Shown here piece by piece: positions 43,555 to 52,939 of a stretch of DNA of 64,000 nt. The stretch is from NCBI GenBank assembly GCA_009837185.1, contig VXUA01000083.1, positions 120,371-184,370 of the forward strand. Reading direction: 5' to 3'. The DNA comes from Gammaproteobacteria bacterium. GTDB taxonomy: Bacteria > Pseudomonadota > Gammaproteobacteria > Pseudomonadales > Azotimanducaceae. Made by a program: the position numbers and the translations under genes. The notes beneath the pieces are model-generated. The model did not search any database. It had not been told where the DNA came from and saw nothing but the letters and a program-made list of their open reading frames with translations. Position 1 is the first letter of the stretch, and each line of letters opens with the position of its first letter.

Positions 43555-44169
43555 TTGATTCTCTTTGGAGGGACGTTCGATCCGGTACATCGCGGGCATC
43601 TACACGCAGCAAGGATTGCAGGCGCACAGCTCTCTTGTACCATCCATCTACTTATCGCACCAAGACCCCAATTACGACCACCATGCGCCGCTAGCTACGC
43701 AGATCGGTGGGCGATGTTGCAACTCGCGTGTCAACCAGATTCCACTCTCATTCCCTTTGATTTTGAAACGAGTGTCCCAGGTCCAACGCACACTATTGCG
43801 ACGTTAGAACGTTTGCGCCAAACTACTGACGAAAACTTCGTGTGGATACTCGGTAGCGATGCTCTGATGAAAGTTCACTTGTGGTACCGAGCGGAGGAGT
43901 TGCATGAAAGGCTTAGCTTTTTTGTTTTTCGACGACCAGAATTTATGACGGTAGATCTACCTCAAAACTTTCTTCACTGTCATGATGCTTGCGAACTGTT
44001 ACAGCGACCAGGATTGATATACGTCTCCCCTAGTCCAATGTTAGATCTCAGTGGTACCAAGATTCGAGACATGCGGAAACAAGGAAAAGAAATCGAATCT
44101 TTAGTTACTGCTTCGGTTTATGACTATATAATTTCTAAACACCTCTACGAACCGAAGGATTCTTGCTGA
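43555..44169 (+). CDS. nadD: Nicotinate-nucleotide adenylyltransferase NadD
   Basis: Adenylates nicotinate mononucleotide in NAD synthesis. It has 204 aa, with GGTFDPVHRGHLHAA at the N-terminus (HxGH-type nucleotidyl transferase motif), WILGSDA in the middle and the C-terminal SGTKIR motif. In-frame TGA at 43540-43542 leaves the TTG at 43555 as the only sensible start, placing the first motif residue at position 2. It overlaps rsfS. Confidence 0.93.
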   Translation: MILFGGTFDPVHRGHLHAARIAGAQLSCTIHLLIAPRPQLRPPCAASYADRWAMLQLACQPDSTLIPFDFETSVPGPTHTIATLERLRQTTDENFVWILGSDALMKVHLWYRAEELHERLSFFVFRRPEFMTVDLPQNFLHCHDACELLQRPGLIYVSPSPMLDLSGTKIRDMRKQGKEIESLVTASVYDYIISKHLYEPKDSC

Positions 44170-44510
44170 CTTACGACGAATTAGCTGATTTTTTAGTATC
44201 TACGCTAAACGAACGCAAGGCACAGGAAATTGCAGTCTTGGATGTGCGTAAGCTCACTTACCTTACAGACCTTATGTTAGTTGCAACTGGGACTTCTCGG
44301 CGACATGTTGTAGCGGTTACGGAGTTTCTGGTTTCAGAAGCCAAACGCTACAAACTTTCGATCTTGGGCGTAGAAGGGAAAGAACGCGCGGATTGGGTGT
44401 TGGTCGATCTAGGAGACGCGTTGGTACATGTGATGCGGGCTAGCGTAAGAGACTTTTATCAACTTGAAAGACTCTGGACCCCTATGTCCTCAGAGGAACA
44501 CGCTATGTGA
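44163..44510 (+). CDS. rsfS: Ribosomal silencing factor RsfS
   Basis: A 115-aa protein that binds L14 and blocks 30S-50S joining under starvation. Typical blocks are DVRKLTYLTDLMLVATGTS, GVEGKERADWVLVDLGDALVHV (in pieces) and FYQLERLW. The start is TTG (44163) or CTG (44166), inside the end of nadD and 3-6 bp after AAGGA. In most Gammaproteobacteria rlmH follows; here it does not. Confidence 0.92.
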   Translation: MLTYDELADFLVSTLNERKAQEIAVLDVRKLTYLTDLMLVATGTSRRHVVAVTEFLVSEAKRYKLSILGVEGKERADWVLVDLGDALVHVMRASVRDFYQLERLWTPMSSEEHAM

Positions 44511-44831
44511 ACTTTCGGGTTCTTTTCTTTTGGTCACGATGTACGCATAGCGTACCCTTCTTTATTTGTCGGTGACCTAATTGAGTAATGGATGCTTTGC
44601 AAGAACAATCGAACCAATGTTTCATTTATCCCCAAATACACGTGGTTGGTGTATCAACCTTGATCGATCTATTGACTACCATTAACGTGAAGCGAAAAGA
44701 CCTAGACTTCACACCCTTTTATAACGTCACACGCTGTCGTTCTCCAATCCGAAAATACCCGTTTGAGTACGCCCGCGCAGATTACACTGCCACAGAACTG
44801 GGTCAACTTTAAGTCATTCTTATCGACAAAC
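44511..44831 (+). other. Intergenic region between rsfS and mrdA
   Basis: The usual rlmH gene is absent. A perfect 6-bp hairpin GTACGC-ATA-GCGTAC (44541-44555) sits inside a GGTCAC/GTGACC pair (44532-44537, 44572-44577) without a T-run. A 74-codon frame (44588-44812) has no recognisable features. A TTG frame extension of mrdA starts at 44763. Confidence 0.45.
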
Positions 44832-46718
44832 ATGAGCACTAAGCGAGCTTACGATCCAGTACCTTTGGTACTGTCAAAGACGATCGTGTATCGTGCGAGC
44901 TCTGCTGCCGTAGTAGCCTCAGTTCTCATATTGCTTTTAGTGGCTCGCTTATTTCAGTTGCAAGTCGTGGAACACGAGCGATATGCGACACAAGCCACTG
45001 AAAACCGACTGACGACCCAAACAATCCCACCACCACGTGGTTTGATTTTTGATCGTAAAGGCAACTATCTCGCTTCCAATCGGATTGTGCCGTCGTTAGC
45101 GGTGATCAAAGAAAACGTTGACGACATTGACAACTTGTTGACAAACATTCGCGCCTTGGTCGACTTTAGTAATGCCGAAGAGAGCAGTCTTCGAACACGA
45201 CTGGAAAACGCCGAAGACGATGAGAAAGTGATCATAAAACGGGATTTAACCGATGAACAACTAGCCATTGAAGCAGTTAATCGCCATCGATTCGGAAATA
45301 TTCTTGTGATCACTGAAATTTTGCGAGAGTACCCCTACAAAGAGCTGGCCTCACATGTCGTAGGATCTGTCCGTCAAATTACCGTAGAAGACCTGCAACA
45401 CTTAGATCCTGTGCGATATCGGGGATCGAAGTTTGTCGGTCGGCGCGGTGTTGAACATTACTACGAAGATCTGCTTCATGGTGAAATCGGTATTCGACAA
45501 GTTGAAGTCAACGCAGTTGGTCGAGTAATGTCGGAAATTTTGGTAGATCCGGCAACTCGTGGGCAGTCGATCACACTTCACTTGGACATCGAACTGCAAC
45601 GGGTTGCGGACGAAGCATTAGGCGATCGACGAGGCGCTGTGGTTGCTATTGATCCAAAAACTGGTGGCATCTTAGCATTGGTGAGCAAACCTTCGTACGA
45701 TCCGAATGTGTTTGTCACCGGCCTTGAAGGAAGAGAATATGACCGCCTTTCGGCGCGTGCGGACGCACCGTTGTTTAACCGCGCGACACAAGGAAAGTAC
45801 CCTCCAGGATCGACCATCAAACCACTACTCGGAATGGCCGGTTTAGCGGTTAACGTTATAGACTGGGAACTAGAATTTGACGATCCTAGAGGCGAGTTTC
45901 AACTCCCCGGATCCGAATATGTCTATCGGGACTGGAATTGGCGCAAAAGTGGCGTCGGAGGTCAAGGTCAAGTGGACTTGTTCCGAGCGATTTATCGGTC
46001 TTCGAACATCTATTTTTTCCACCTTGGCGCTGTCCTTGACATAGATACGTTTTCAACGTTCCTAGGCCAGTGGGGCTACGGTCATAACACTTCTTTAGAC
46101 ATTCTCGATGCGGATCCAGGAATACTTCCAAACGATACTTGGAAAAAAGAGAATACTGGAGATTCGTGGTATCCCGGCGACAACATGAACTTTGTGATCG
46201 GGCAAGGATTTACACTTGTTACCCCTTTGCAGCTAGCGACGATCTCGACAATTTTTGCAAACCGCGGTAAATGGGTACGTCCAAGACTGCTGCTTTCGAG
46301 CGAACAACCCGTAGAACTAGGGGAAGACTTCCCACCCGTGCAAGGAGTTGTCGAGAGTGATTGGGAACGCATGATAGAAGCTCTCACTGCTGTTGTGCAC
46401 CGAGGGAACAAGGGATATCTTCAGAACGGGTTAGCCTGGGCACACATCGGAAGGAACATTCCTTACCAGATGGCCGGTAAATCTGGAACTGCACAGGTAG
46501 TCGCGATCCCGCAAGGTGAAGAGTATGACGAAGAATCACTTCCAGAAGAGCAACGAAAGCATGCGTTGTTCTTTGGGTTCGCACCCGTCCATGATCCGGT
46601 CATTGCCGTCGCTACAGTGATTGAAAACGGTGGAGGAGGCAGCGAGAATGCAGCGCCGATAGTCAGAGAGGTAATTGATAGCTATTTGGCAGATTTCGTA
46701 GCGACGAACGATGAATGA
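44832..46718 (+). CDS. mrdA: Peptidoglycan D,D-transpeptidase MrdA (PBP2)
   Basis: A rod-shape class B penicillin-binding protein of 628 aa from the ATG at 44832. One TM near the N-terminus (ASVLILLLVARLFQLQVV) is followed by a dimerisation domain (PPPRGLIFDRKG) and a transpeptidase domain with SxxK in PPGSTIKP, SSN in YRSSNIYFF and KTG as KSGTAQV. It works with RodA (mrdB), which overlaps it by 8 bp. Confidence 0.94.
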   Translation: MSTKRAYDPVPLVLSKTIVYRASSAAVVASVLILLLVARLFQLQVVEHERYATQATENRLTTQTIPPPRGLIFDRKGNYLASNRIVPSLAVIKENVDDIDNLLTNIRALVDFSNAEESSLRTRLENAEDDEKVIIKRDLTDEQLAIEAVNRHRFGNILVITEILREYPYKELASHVVGSVRQITVEDLQHLDPVRYRGSKFVGRRGVEHYYEDLLHGEIGIRQVEVNAVGRVMSEILVDPATRGQSITLHLDIELQRVADEALGDRRGAVVAIDPKTGGILALVSKPSYDPNVFVTGLEGREYDRLSARADAPLFNRATQGKYPPGSTIKPLLGMAGLAVNVIDWELEFDDPRGEFQLPGSEYVYRDWNWRKSGVGGQGQVDLFRAIYRSSNIYFFHLGAVLDIDTFSTFLGQWGYGHNTSLDILDADPGILPNDTWKKENTGDSWYPGDNMNFVIGQGFTLVTPLQLATISTIFANRGKWVRPRLLLSSEQPVELGEDFPPVQGVVESDWERMIEALTAVVHRGNKGYLQNGLAWAHIGRNIPYQMAGKSGTAQVVAIPQGEEYDEESLPEEQRKHALFFGFAPVHDPVIAVATVIENGGGGSENAAPIVREVIDSYLADFVATNDE

Positions 46719-47853
46719 AGGATTCGGTGGCCGCTCGACTCGAGCTCACCATCATTTTTTCTCGGGTAGCTACGGTCAAACCTTTAAGTTCGACATCGTT
46801 TTAATTACGCTAACGCTGTTGTTACTTGGGTTTGGACTCATCGTGCTTTACAGTGCGCTGGGTCAGAGCTGGAGCGGAATACTGAATCAGGGTATTCGGT
46901 TATGCCTCGGCTTGGGGTGCTTGATGTTAGCGAGCCAGCTACGCGTATCCACGTACTTCCGCTGGGCTCCAACAGTGTACGCAGGCACGATCCTGTTGCT
47001 CTTTGCTGTCGAATTGTTCGGTGTTGCTTCCAAGGGTTCACAACGTTGGTTAGACCTTCCCGGACTGCCTAGCTTTCAACCATCCGAGTTTCTAAAAATC
47101 TCTCTCCCACTGATTGTTGGATGGTACATTACAACTCGAAACTTCAAGCTCAAATCTCTCGATTACTTAGCACTAATTCTGATCGTCGGATTACCTACGG
47201 GTCTGGTCTTTCTGCAACCAGATTACGGAACTGCTCTTATTTTGTTGATTGGGGTAGCAGCGATGCTGTTCTTGTGTGGTGTGCGTTTGCGATGGTTTGC
47301 TGGGGGTCTAGTACTCGTGGCGATCTCTGCGCCGATTATTTGGAACTTTGTATTTCGCGAATATCATCGAAAGCGTATTATTACTCTCTTTAATCCGGAA
47401 CGCGATCCTTTAGGGGCAGGTTGGAACATCATTCAATCGAAAACCGCAGTAGGATCTGGAGGATTAACAGGAAAAGGGCTGTTCGAAGGAACTCAGAGTC
47501 ATCTCGACTTTTTACCTGAAGGACACACGGACTTTATCATTGCCGTCATCGGCGAAGAATTGGGCTTCGTCTGGTGCGCTACTCTACTTTGTTGCTATCT
47601 ATTGATCTTCTCTCGCTTGATGTATCTAGCCACTACCGCAACAAATGGCTTTGGTTATGTTGTAGGTACCGGTATTACGGTTATCTTCTTCGGCTACGTA
47701 TTCGTCAATGTCGCGATGGTTTTAGGATTATTACCTGTTGTGGGACTGCCTTTGCCTCTCGTTAGTTATGGTGGTAGTTCTGCGATCACGACGATGGCTG
47801 CGTTTGGGGTCGCTTTAGCAGTGTGCACGCACAAACAAGATTTGGAGAAGTAA
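46711..47853 (+). CDS. mrdB: Rod shape-determining peptidoglycan polymerase RodA
   Basis: A 380-aa SEDS-family glycosyltransferase that polymerises lipid II with PBP2. It has about ten TM segments. Family motifs include LQPDYGTALIL, the loop with SGGLTGKGLFEGTQSHLDFLPE (in pieces) and VGLPLPLVSYGGSS near the C-terminus. The start overlaps the mrdA stop, and the stop overlaps the next ATG (TAATG), so the three genes are coupled. Confidence 0.94.
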   Translation: MNEGFGGRSTRAHHHFFSGSYGQTFKFDIVLITLTLLLLGFGLIVLYSALGQSWSGILNQGIRLCLGLGCLMLASQLRVSTYFRWAPTVYAGTILLLFAVELFGVASKGSQRWLDLPGLPSFQPSEFLKISLPLIVGWYITTRNFKLKSLDYLALILIVGLPTGLVFLQPDYGTALILLIGVAAMLFLCGVRLRWFAGGLVLVAISAPIIWNFVFREYHRKRIITLFNPERDPLGAGWNIIQSKTAVGSGGLTGKGLFEGTQSHLDFLPEGHTDFIIAVIGEELGFVWCATLLCCYLLIFSRLMYLATTATNGFGYVVGTGITVIFFGYVFVNVAMVLGLLPVVGLPLPLVSYGGSSAITTMAAFGVALAVCTHKQDLEK

Positions 47854-48905
47854 TGCATAGGAAATTCGCCCTCGCGACGACACTCATTTTCACTTCGTGG
47901 TTTGTAATACAAGCAGACTACAGCGAGCATGAAGAGGTAGCGGTTTTAGTGGATGAACTTGTTTCAGAATACTCGTTTGACGCCGCAACGCTAATGTCAG
48001 TCTTTAAGAAAGTCAAGAACAAACCCAAAATCATTGAGATTATGGATCGTCCTGCAGAGTCTAAGGATTGGTTTGAGTATCGAGAAATCTTCATGCAACG
48101 AAAGCGAATGAATGACGGTGTGAAATTCATTCGTAAGCACAAAGACGATTTAGACAAAGCGTTCGAAAAATACCAAGTACCCGCTCATATCATCGCGGCG
48201 GTTATTGGAATCGAGACAAACTATGGTGGAAATATGGGCAGCTATCGAGTCATTGATGCCCTTGCGACTTTGGGTTTCGATTATCCACGTCGTAAAAAGT
48301 TTTTTCGGGAGGAGCTGAAGCAATTTCTAATTCTCGCGTGCGAAGAACGAATCAAGCCATTTGACTCCGACGACGCCTGCGACCGAGAACTAGACAACCT
48401 ATCCAGTGGGAAAGGGCGATCTATCGAAGATCTAATAGGCTCTTACGCCGGTGCTATGGGATACGGCCAGTTCATCCCGTCCAGCTATCGGAACTTTGCG
48501 ATCGACTTTGACGAAGACGGTATGCGAGACATCTGGTCCAATATCTCCGATGCCATTGGAAGTGTTGCAAACTATTTTGCCAAACATCACTGGACTAAGG
48601 ATGGACTAGTAATAGAGTTTGTTGAGACAGACGCTTCCCTAGGTTCGCCTGCAGAATATGCAAATTTAGAGCTCGAGCGCCCCTCAATAACGGTAGCAGA
48701 ATGGCAGGCTTTAGGTATCAAGAGTTCGGCACCAAGTACTCAAAAGGCAGCGTTATTTGCGTATAAATTAGACGATAAGGAACCCCCTACTTTGCAATAC
48801 ATGCTTGGATTCGAAAATTTTTACTCGATCACAAGATACAACCACAGCCGCCTATACGCGAGAGTGGTGTACGAGCTTGCTGACGCGATTCAGAAAAGAT
48901 TGTAG
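47853..48905 (+). CDS. mltB: Lytic murein transglycosylase B
   Basis: A 350-aa MltB-family enzyme from the ATG at 47853, behind GGAGAAG. The signal sequence (FALATTLIFTSWFVIQA) lacks a lipobox Cys, unlike E. coli MltB, so it may be soluble in the periplasm. Catalytic Glu is in VIGIETNYGG, followed by YRVIDALATLGFDYPRR and AGAMGYGQFIPSSYR. Rod-operon membership fits a role in sidewall remodelling. Confidence 0.9.
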   Translation: MHRKFALATTLIFTSWFVIQADYSEHEEVAVLVDELVSEYSFDAATLMSVFKKVKNKPKIIEIMDRPAESKDWFEYREIFMQRKRMNDGVKFIRKHKDDLDKAFEKYQVPAHIIAAVIGIETNYGGNMGSYRVIDALATLGFDYPRRKKFFREELKQFLILACEERIKPFDSDDACDRELDNLSSGKGRSIEDLIGSYAGAMGYGQFIPSSYRNFAIDFDEDGMRDIWSNISDAIGSVANYFAKHHWTKDGLVIEFVETDASLGSPAEYANLELERPSITVAEWQALGIKSSAPSTQKAALFAYKLDDKEPPTLQYMLGFENFYSITRYNHSRLYARVVYELADAIQKRL

Positions 48906-48973
48906 GGCTCTTAGACGTTCGCCTATAACCTTTAATCCTAACACAAACTCTTTGATTCAGGAGGAATCTTTCA

Positions 48974-50182
48974 ATGACAAGGACTAAGTTTTTCTGCTTA
49001 ATAGTGACTGGATTGCTGGCTTCGAGTGGTTGGGGTCAGTCTTTCATCCCAGATCCTCCTACTCTGAAGGCAAAAAGCTTTGTTTTAATGGACGCGGAGT
49101 CGAAGACAGTGCTAGCCGAAGGCAACGCACATTTGAAACTTCCCCCCGCGAGCCTCACCAAAATCATGACGGACTATGTCGCGGCTGCGGAGATCGAAGC
49201 AGAACGCCTACAGTTGGATGAACTCGTTGAAGTAAGTATCAATGCTTGGAAAACGGGAGGATCCAAGATGTTCATTAAGGAAGGTACCAAGGTTTCAGTC
49301 GAAGACTTGTTGCGTGGCATCATTATCCAATCCGGGAACGATGCAAGTGTCGCGCTAGCCGAACATATTGCAGGAGACGAAGTAGAGTTTGCCAAAATCA
49401 TGAACTCTTACGCAAAAGAACTTGGATTAGAAAACACTCACTATGAGAATGCTACGGGTTTACCACATCCAGAGCACGTGTCAACGGCCTACGATAACGC
49501 TTTATTGACGCAAGCTTTGATTTCGAGATTTCCGTCCCAATACAAAATGTACGCAGAGCTCGAGTTCACCTACAACGAAATCACTCAACCGAACAGAAAT
49601 CGACTCTTGACGATCGACCCAACGGTCGATGGTGTGAAAACTGGTTTTACTGATGACGCAGGGTATTGCTTGGTAGCCTCAGCGGAACGCAACGGACTCC
49701 GACTCATCACCGCTGTCATGGGTACATCTAGTGACCAAGAACGTATAAACGATACCAGAAAATTATTAAATTACGGTTTTCGCTATTTTGAACGCAGGCT
49801 AGTCGCGGGGAAGCAGAATAGGTTCGATCGTCTTTATGTAAAAAAGGGTGCTGGTAAAGGGCTTCAAGTGCATATCAAGGAAGATCTATATCGCCTTGTA
49901 CCCGCAGGGGGTGATGGTACGAAATATCAAATATACTTGCCAGAACCCCTTGACGCTCCAATCAAAAAAGATGCAGTTGTGGGGTCGCTGATTGTTTCCA
50001 TCGACGATAAAGAAGTTGCTCGCAGTGACGTTTACGCCATGTACGAAGTCAAGAAGATCAATTTTTTCACGGAAATGTGGAACGGCGTCAAGTCTTGGTT
50101 CTCAACGGTTCCGAAAGAAGAAGAGGTTGAAGGACCTCAAACCATCACTGTGTCGACCACGATTGAAAGTCAAGAGAACTAA
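48974..50182 (+). CDS. dacA: D-alanyl-D-alanine carboxypeptidase (PBP5/6 family)
   Basis: A 402-aa periplasmic, C-terminally anchored enzyme. A signal peptide (FFCLIVTGLLASSGWG), SLTK active-site motif, QSGNDAS and VKTGFTDDAGYC are present. The C-terminal beta domain ends in an amphipathic segment (FFTEMWNGVKSWFST) that would bind the membrane. AGGAGG precedes the ATG. rlpA, which often lies between mltB and dacA, is missing. Confidence 0.94.
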   Translation: MTRTKFFCLIVTGLLASSGWGQSFIPDPPTLKAKSFVLMDAESKTVLAEGNAHLKLPPASLTKIMTDYVAAAEIEAERLQLDELVEVSINAWKTGGSKMFIKEGTKVSVEDLLRGIIIQSGNDASVALAEHIAGDEVEFAKIMNSYAKELGLENTHYENATGLPHPEHVSTAYDNALLTQALISRFPSQYKMYAELEFTYNEITQPNRNRLLTIDPTVDGVKTGFTDDAGYCLVASAERNGLRLITAVMGTSSDQERINDTRKLLNYGFRYFERRLVAGKQNRFDRLYVKKGAGKGLQVHIKEDLYRLVPAGGDGTKYQIYLPEPLDAPIKKDAVVGSLIVSIDDKEVARSDVYAMYEVKKINFFTEMWNGVKSWFSTVPKEEEVEGPQTITVSTTIESQEN

Positions 50183-50197
50183 GCGGACTAACTTACT

Positions 50198-50848
50198 GTG
50201 GAGCTGTCCGTCCGGGACTTAAAGACTACCGACTACGTGTCCGTTTGGGATGCCATGAAGGTGTTCACGGATTCACGCGACAGTACGACTAATGATGAAT
50301 TGTGGATTACGGAACATCATGCTGTTTTCACGATGGGTCAAGCCGCGAAAAGCATGCACATACTCGATCCACAACAAATTCCGGTAGTCTATACCGATCG
50401 TGGCGGTCAAGTGACCTATCACGGTCCTGGTCAAATCGTTGCCTATTTGTTGCGAGATTTACGACGAGTGAAAGAAACAGTTCACACTTTCGTCGCAAAC
50501 TTGGAAACAGTTATGATTCACACGCTCGCCGAGTACGACATTCCAGCGTCCCGACTAAAGGGCAATCCGGGCGTCTATGTTGAAAACAAAAAAATTGGTG
50601 CCCTAGGACTGCGCATTAGGAACGGGAGATCATACCACGGTATCTGTTTAAACGTAGACATGGATCTTAGTCCTTACCAGCAAATCAATCCTTGTGGACT
50701 GGTAGGCATGGCGGTAACGCAAATCGCCGATTTCGCCAAGAATACCAGCATAGACGATGCTATTTCAAAGCTTGTAAGAGCATATCAAACAGTTTTCTCC
50801 TACGATAAGGTCAGAGTCCACACTCATGATGTGAAGGATTTCGCTTAA
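50198..50848 (+). CDS. lipB: Octanoyltransferase LipB
   Basis: Transfers octanoyl from ACP to lipoyl domains. It has a GTG start and 216 aa. Conserved parts are DRGGQVTYHGPGQ, GVYV-KKIGALGLRI with the active Lys, and HGICLNVDMDL ... NPCGL with the catalytic Cys. The last ten or so codons lie in DNA that is antisense to a decayed copy of the moeB 3' end, so the original C-terminus may have been replaced. No ybeD precedes it and no lipA follows. Confidence 0.93.
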   Translation: MELSVRDLKTTDYVSVWDAMKVFTDSRDSTTNDELWITEHHAVFTMGQAAKSMHILDPQQIPVVYTDRGGQVTYHGPGQIVAYLLRDLRRVKETVHTFVANLETVMIHTLAEYDIPASRLKGNPGVYVENKKIGALGLRIRNGRSYHGICLNVDMDLSPYQQINPCGLVGMAVTQIADFAKNTSIDDAISKLVRAYQTVFSYDKVRVHTHDVKDFA

Positions 50849-50892
50849 GTCGAAAATATTCGCCATTCCACACGTTTGTGGTCAAAACAGTG
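50818..50892 (-). pseudogene. Antisense relic of a moeB 3' end
   Basis: About 75 bp that match 52947-53020 (the end of moeB) at roughly three quarters of positions, including GAAGGATTTCGCTTAAGTC. Read on the minus strand it gives HCFDHKRVEWR, a frameshift, then RLKRNPSHHECG, against HYFDAKSMEWR and LKRNPSCPECG in moeB. It overlaps the end of lipB. Confidence 0.7.
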
Positions 50893-50989
50893 TTTCGATC
50901 CTCCCGTGATAGGACGAAACTCTTGGGTTGAGCACGCAGAACGCACCCTATTACACAGTATCGAGAACCCTAGGTTGCAATGCTACGAA

Positions 50990-52204
50990 TTATGGATCGG
51001 CAGAAATAATCTTGACCGCGTTCGAACTCTTTGAAGCTTCGTAGATATCGATGATCATTGATCGCCACGCCGCAAATTGCGACTGAACACTCCCAGTAAG
51101 AGTGACCACTTTACCGTTTACATCGACTCTTGTGGGCGTTATTGTGGTATGCAATCTACTACCGAGATTGTTAATCTCGGTGAGCACTTCTCTCTTGTCT
51201 TCCTCGATACGCAGTTTACGAGCTATTGGAAACGCATCCTGTTGCCAAGTTCGATAGTCCGGTTCTATTTTTGTTACAAACTCCCTGTAATACTTTTCAA
51301 TGACGCGGACGAAGTCCTCTTCGCGTGTCATCACTGACATAATGCGTGACCACGATTCTGAAGTGAATTCTGGCATATACTCAATTTTGAGTCGATTTCC
51401 ATCGTTTTTTAGGCAGTCATGGTACTCGGGCGACACATACTTTGCGAACGCCAAATCTCTGGTGATCGTGATTAACTCTAAATCTGATCGCCGCGATAAA
51501 CGCGGTCCGACAAACTCATTACGCTTAAGTTGATTAATATGCGAGCTGCTTTTGTTAGCTAACTCACGATAGACTTCCTCGGCAATTTCCTGGTACAACG
51601 GGTCGAACGGATCTTTGTCTGTTTTGCCGTAGCGCTCGTGCCAACCAGCTTCTGCGCGGTACGTTTTTGTTCTCTCTTCGGACCAAATCACACCGCGTGC
51701 ATCGACAATCTGATAAGCGAGACTCATTACTTCGCTATTGGACTGAACAATGCGCGCTACTAGGAACAAATCTGCACTCACGGAGACATCTGCGGAAACA
51801 ATGATAGAGTCGAATTGGTTGTATCGCGTTATCCAATCTTTCATCTTAAATGCAATACGGACTGCTTCGGCATTGCGAAGTTCAGGCCAAATACCCTCGT
51901 TCTCCTGTTTCTCTGTACTCTTGGGAATACCGGGATTGAGCACTGGTATGGCCAGCCGCATTGAAGGGATAGTTAGTCTCGGTTTAAGGACCTCGGACGG
52001 ATCTTGAATGCCTTGAGCGTCCTCCGGTGACGGTCCTTCTAAACGTGGACCAACACGCATTCCCAAAGCTCCAACCGAACCGATTAACGCGATAATGGCG
52101 ACCAACTTCCAAACGTACCGATACGTACCAATTAAACACGCGCGCTGTCGCGCTCCGGCTTTAGTGCCAAGAATCAAACGATATGTTATCCCTCTATATG
52201 ACAT
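50990..52204 (-). CDS. Paralogue of the operon's BON-like protein, without the glycine-zipper segment
   Basis: A 404-aa protein from the ATG at 52204; a longer frame to 52501 would overlap the outer-membrane protein gene. An N-terminal TM (LVAIIALIGSVGALGMRVGP) is followed by the same blocks as the 35642-36946 product: GIWPELRNAEAVR, GWHERYGKTDKDPFDPLY, REEDFVRVIEKYY, and NGKVVTLTGSVQSQF. The Gly/Ala segment of about 55 residues is missing. It may interact with or substitute for the operon protein. It lies between a moeB relic and moeB. Confidence 0.7.
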   Translation of the reverse strand: MSYRGITYRLILGTKAGARQRACLIGTYRYVWKLVAIIALIGSVGALGMRVGPRLEGPSPEDAQGIQDPSEVLKPRLTIPSMRLAIPVLNPGIPKSTEKQENEGIWPELRNAEAVRIAFKMKDWITRYNQFDSIIVSADVSVSADLFLVARIVQSNSEVMSLAYQIVDARGVIWSEERTKTYRAEAGWHERYGKTDKDPFDPLYQEIAEEVYRELANKSSSHINQLKRNEFVGPRLSRRSDLELITITRDLAFAKYVSPEYHDCLKNDGNRLKIEYMPEFTSESWSRIMSVMTREEDFVRVIEKYYREFVTKIEPDYRTWQQDAFPIARKLRIEEDKREVLTEINNLGSRLHTTITPTRVDVNGKVVTLTGSVQSQFAAWRSMIIDIYEASKSSNAVKIISADP

Positions 52205-52210
52205 GGTTCT

Positions 52211-52216
52211 ATTATA
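52211..52216 (-). promoter_or_regulatory. Predicted -10 element of a leaderless promoter
   Basis: A consensus TATAAT on the minus strand ends exactly six bases before the ATG at 52204, as in feoA and bfd. No Shine-Dalgarno sequence is present, and the -35 region is weak. Confidence 0.5.
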
Positions 52217-52306
52217 ATAAAGTTGCCTTCTAGTGTAGTTTCGAACATACGTCCCTAATCTTGTGACGTTGCACTTTGCATTTGTATCCAAAAAAGGAAC
52301 CGCTAA

Positions 52307-52903
52307 ATGAAAAAGCATATATGTGGGTTGATCTTGCTCATAATCACGATTCCGTCTGTTCAAGCTGTCGAAAAACCCTGGTACGTGTCCTTCGGATTTT
52401 CTTCGTTTGTGGAAAACGAATCGTCGGGTGTTGGGGAAGGAATTGGGATTCCATTGGCTATTGGTCGGGACATTAATAATCTGTTTGGCGTTGAATTCCA
52501 AATTGACTTCGCCCCTTCGGCCAATGAATTTAGTTACGTCGAACGTATCGATGCAGATTTGTTCGCGCAGGCTACGAACTACGAAGTAGACTCTCCTGGT
52601 ATTCTCTACACTTCACTCTCTGGGAAGTACACCCGTCCTTTAAATAATACGTTCAATTTGGTACTTAAAGTAGGGCTGGCTTATTTCGACGATTGGGCTG
52701 AAGTTTCGGTAGAAACGGAGAACGGTCAAACCACTACAGCTACGGTGTTTAACGATAAAGGCCGGATTTCCGTATTTTCTGCGGGCGTCGAATTCGCTCG
52801 CGATCAAAATTGGAACAGTCCAATCTCTTTAGCGTTCACGCATTACTTCGGATCGGCGCACGACGCATCGAACATTTCGGTGGGATTGAAGTTTAAATGG
52901 TGA
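52307..52903 (+). CDS. Small outer-membrane beta-barrel protein
   Basis: A 198-aa protein with a signal peptide (ICGLILLIITIPSVQA). Alternating beta-strand patterns and a final aromatic residue (GLKFKW) are the usual signal for outer-membrane insertion. AAGGAA precedes the ATG. It is probably an eight-stranded OmpA/OmpW-like barrel; the ligand is unknown. It is divergent from the BON-like paralogue with about 100 bp between. Confidence 0.7.
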   Translation: MKKHICGLILLIITIPSVQAVEKPWYVSFGFSSFVENESSGVGEGIGIPLAIGRDINNLFGVEFQIDFAPSANEFSYVERIDADLFAQATNYEVDSPGILYTSLSGKYTRPLNNTFNLVLKVGLAYFDDWAEVSVETENGQTTTATVFNDKGRISVFSAGVEFARDQNWNSPISLAFTHYFGSAHDASNISVGLKFKW

Positions 52904-52939
52904 ACCATCGCTCCTCACACAGCATGGTTTTTGATTCTA

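Noticed and set aside
44588-44812. 74-codon plus-strand frame between rsfS and mrdA
   Set aside because: No Shine-Dalgarno sequence or recognisable motif, it is not RlmH, and its end coincides with the region just before mrdA.
52205-52501. 99-residue N-terminal extension of the BON-like paralogue
   Set aside because: It would overlap the start of a well-supported divergent outer-membrane protein gene and bears no similarity to the operon paralogue.
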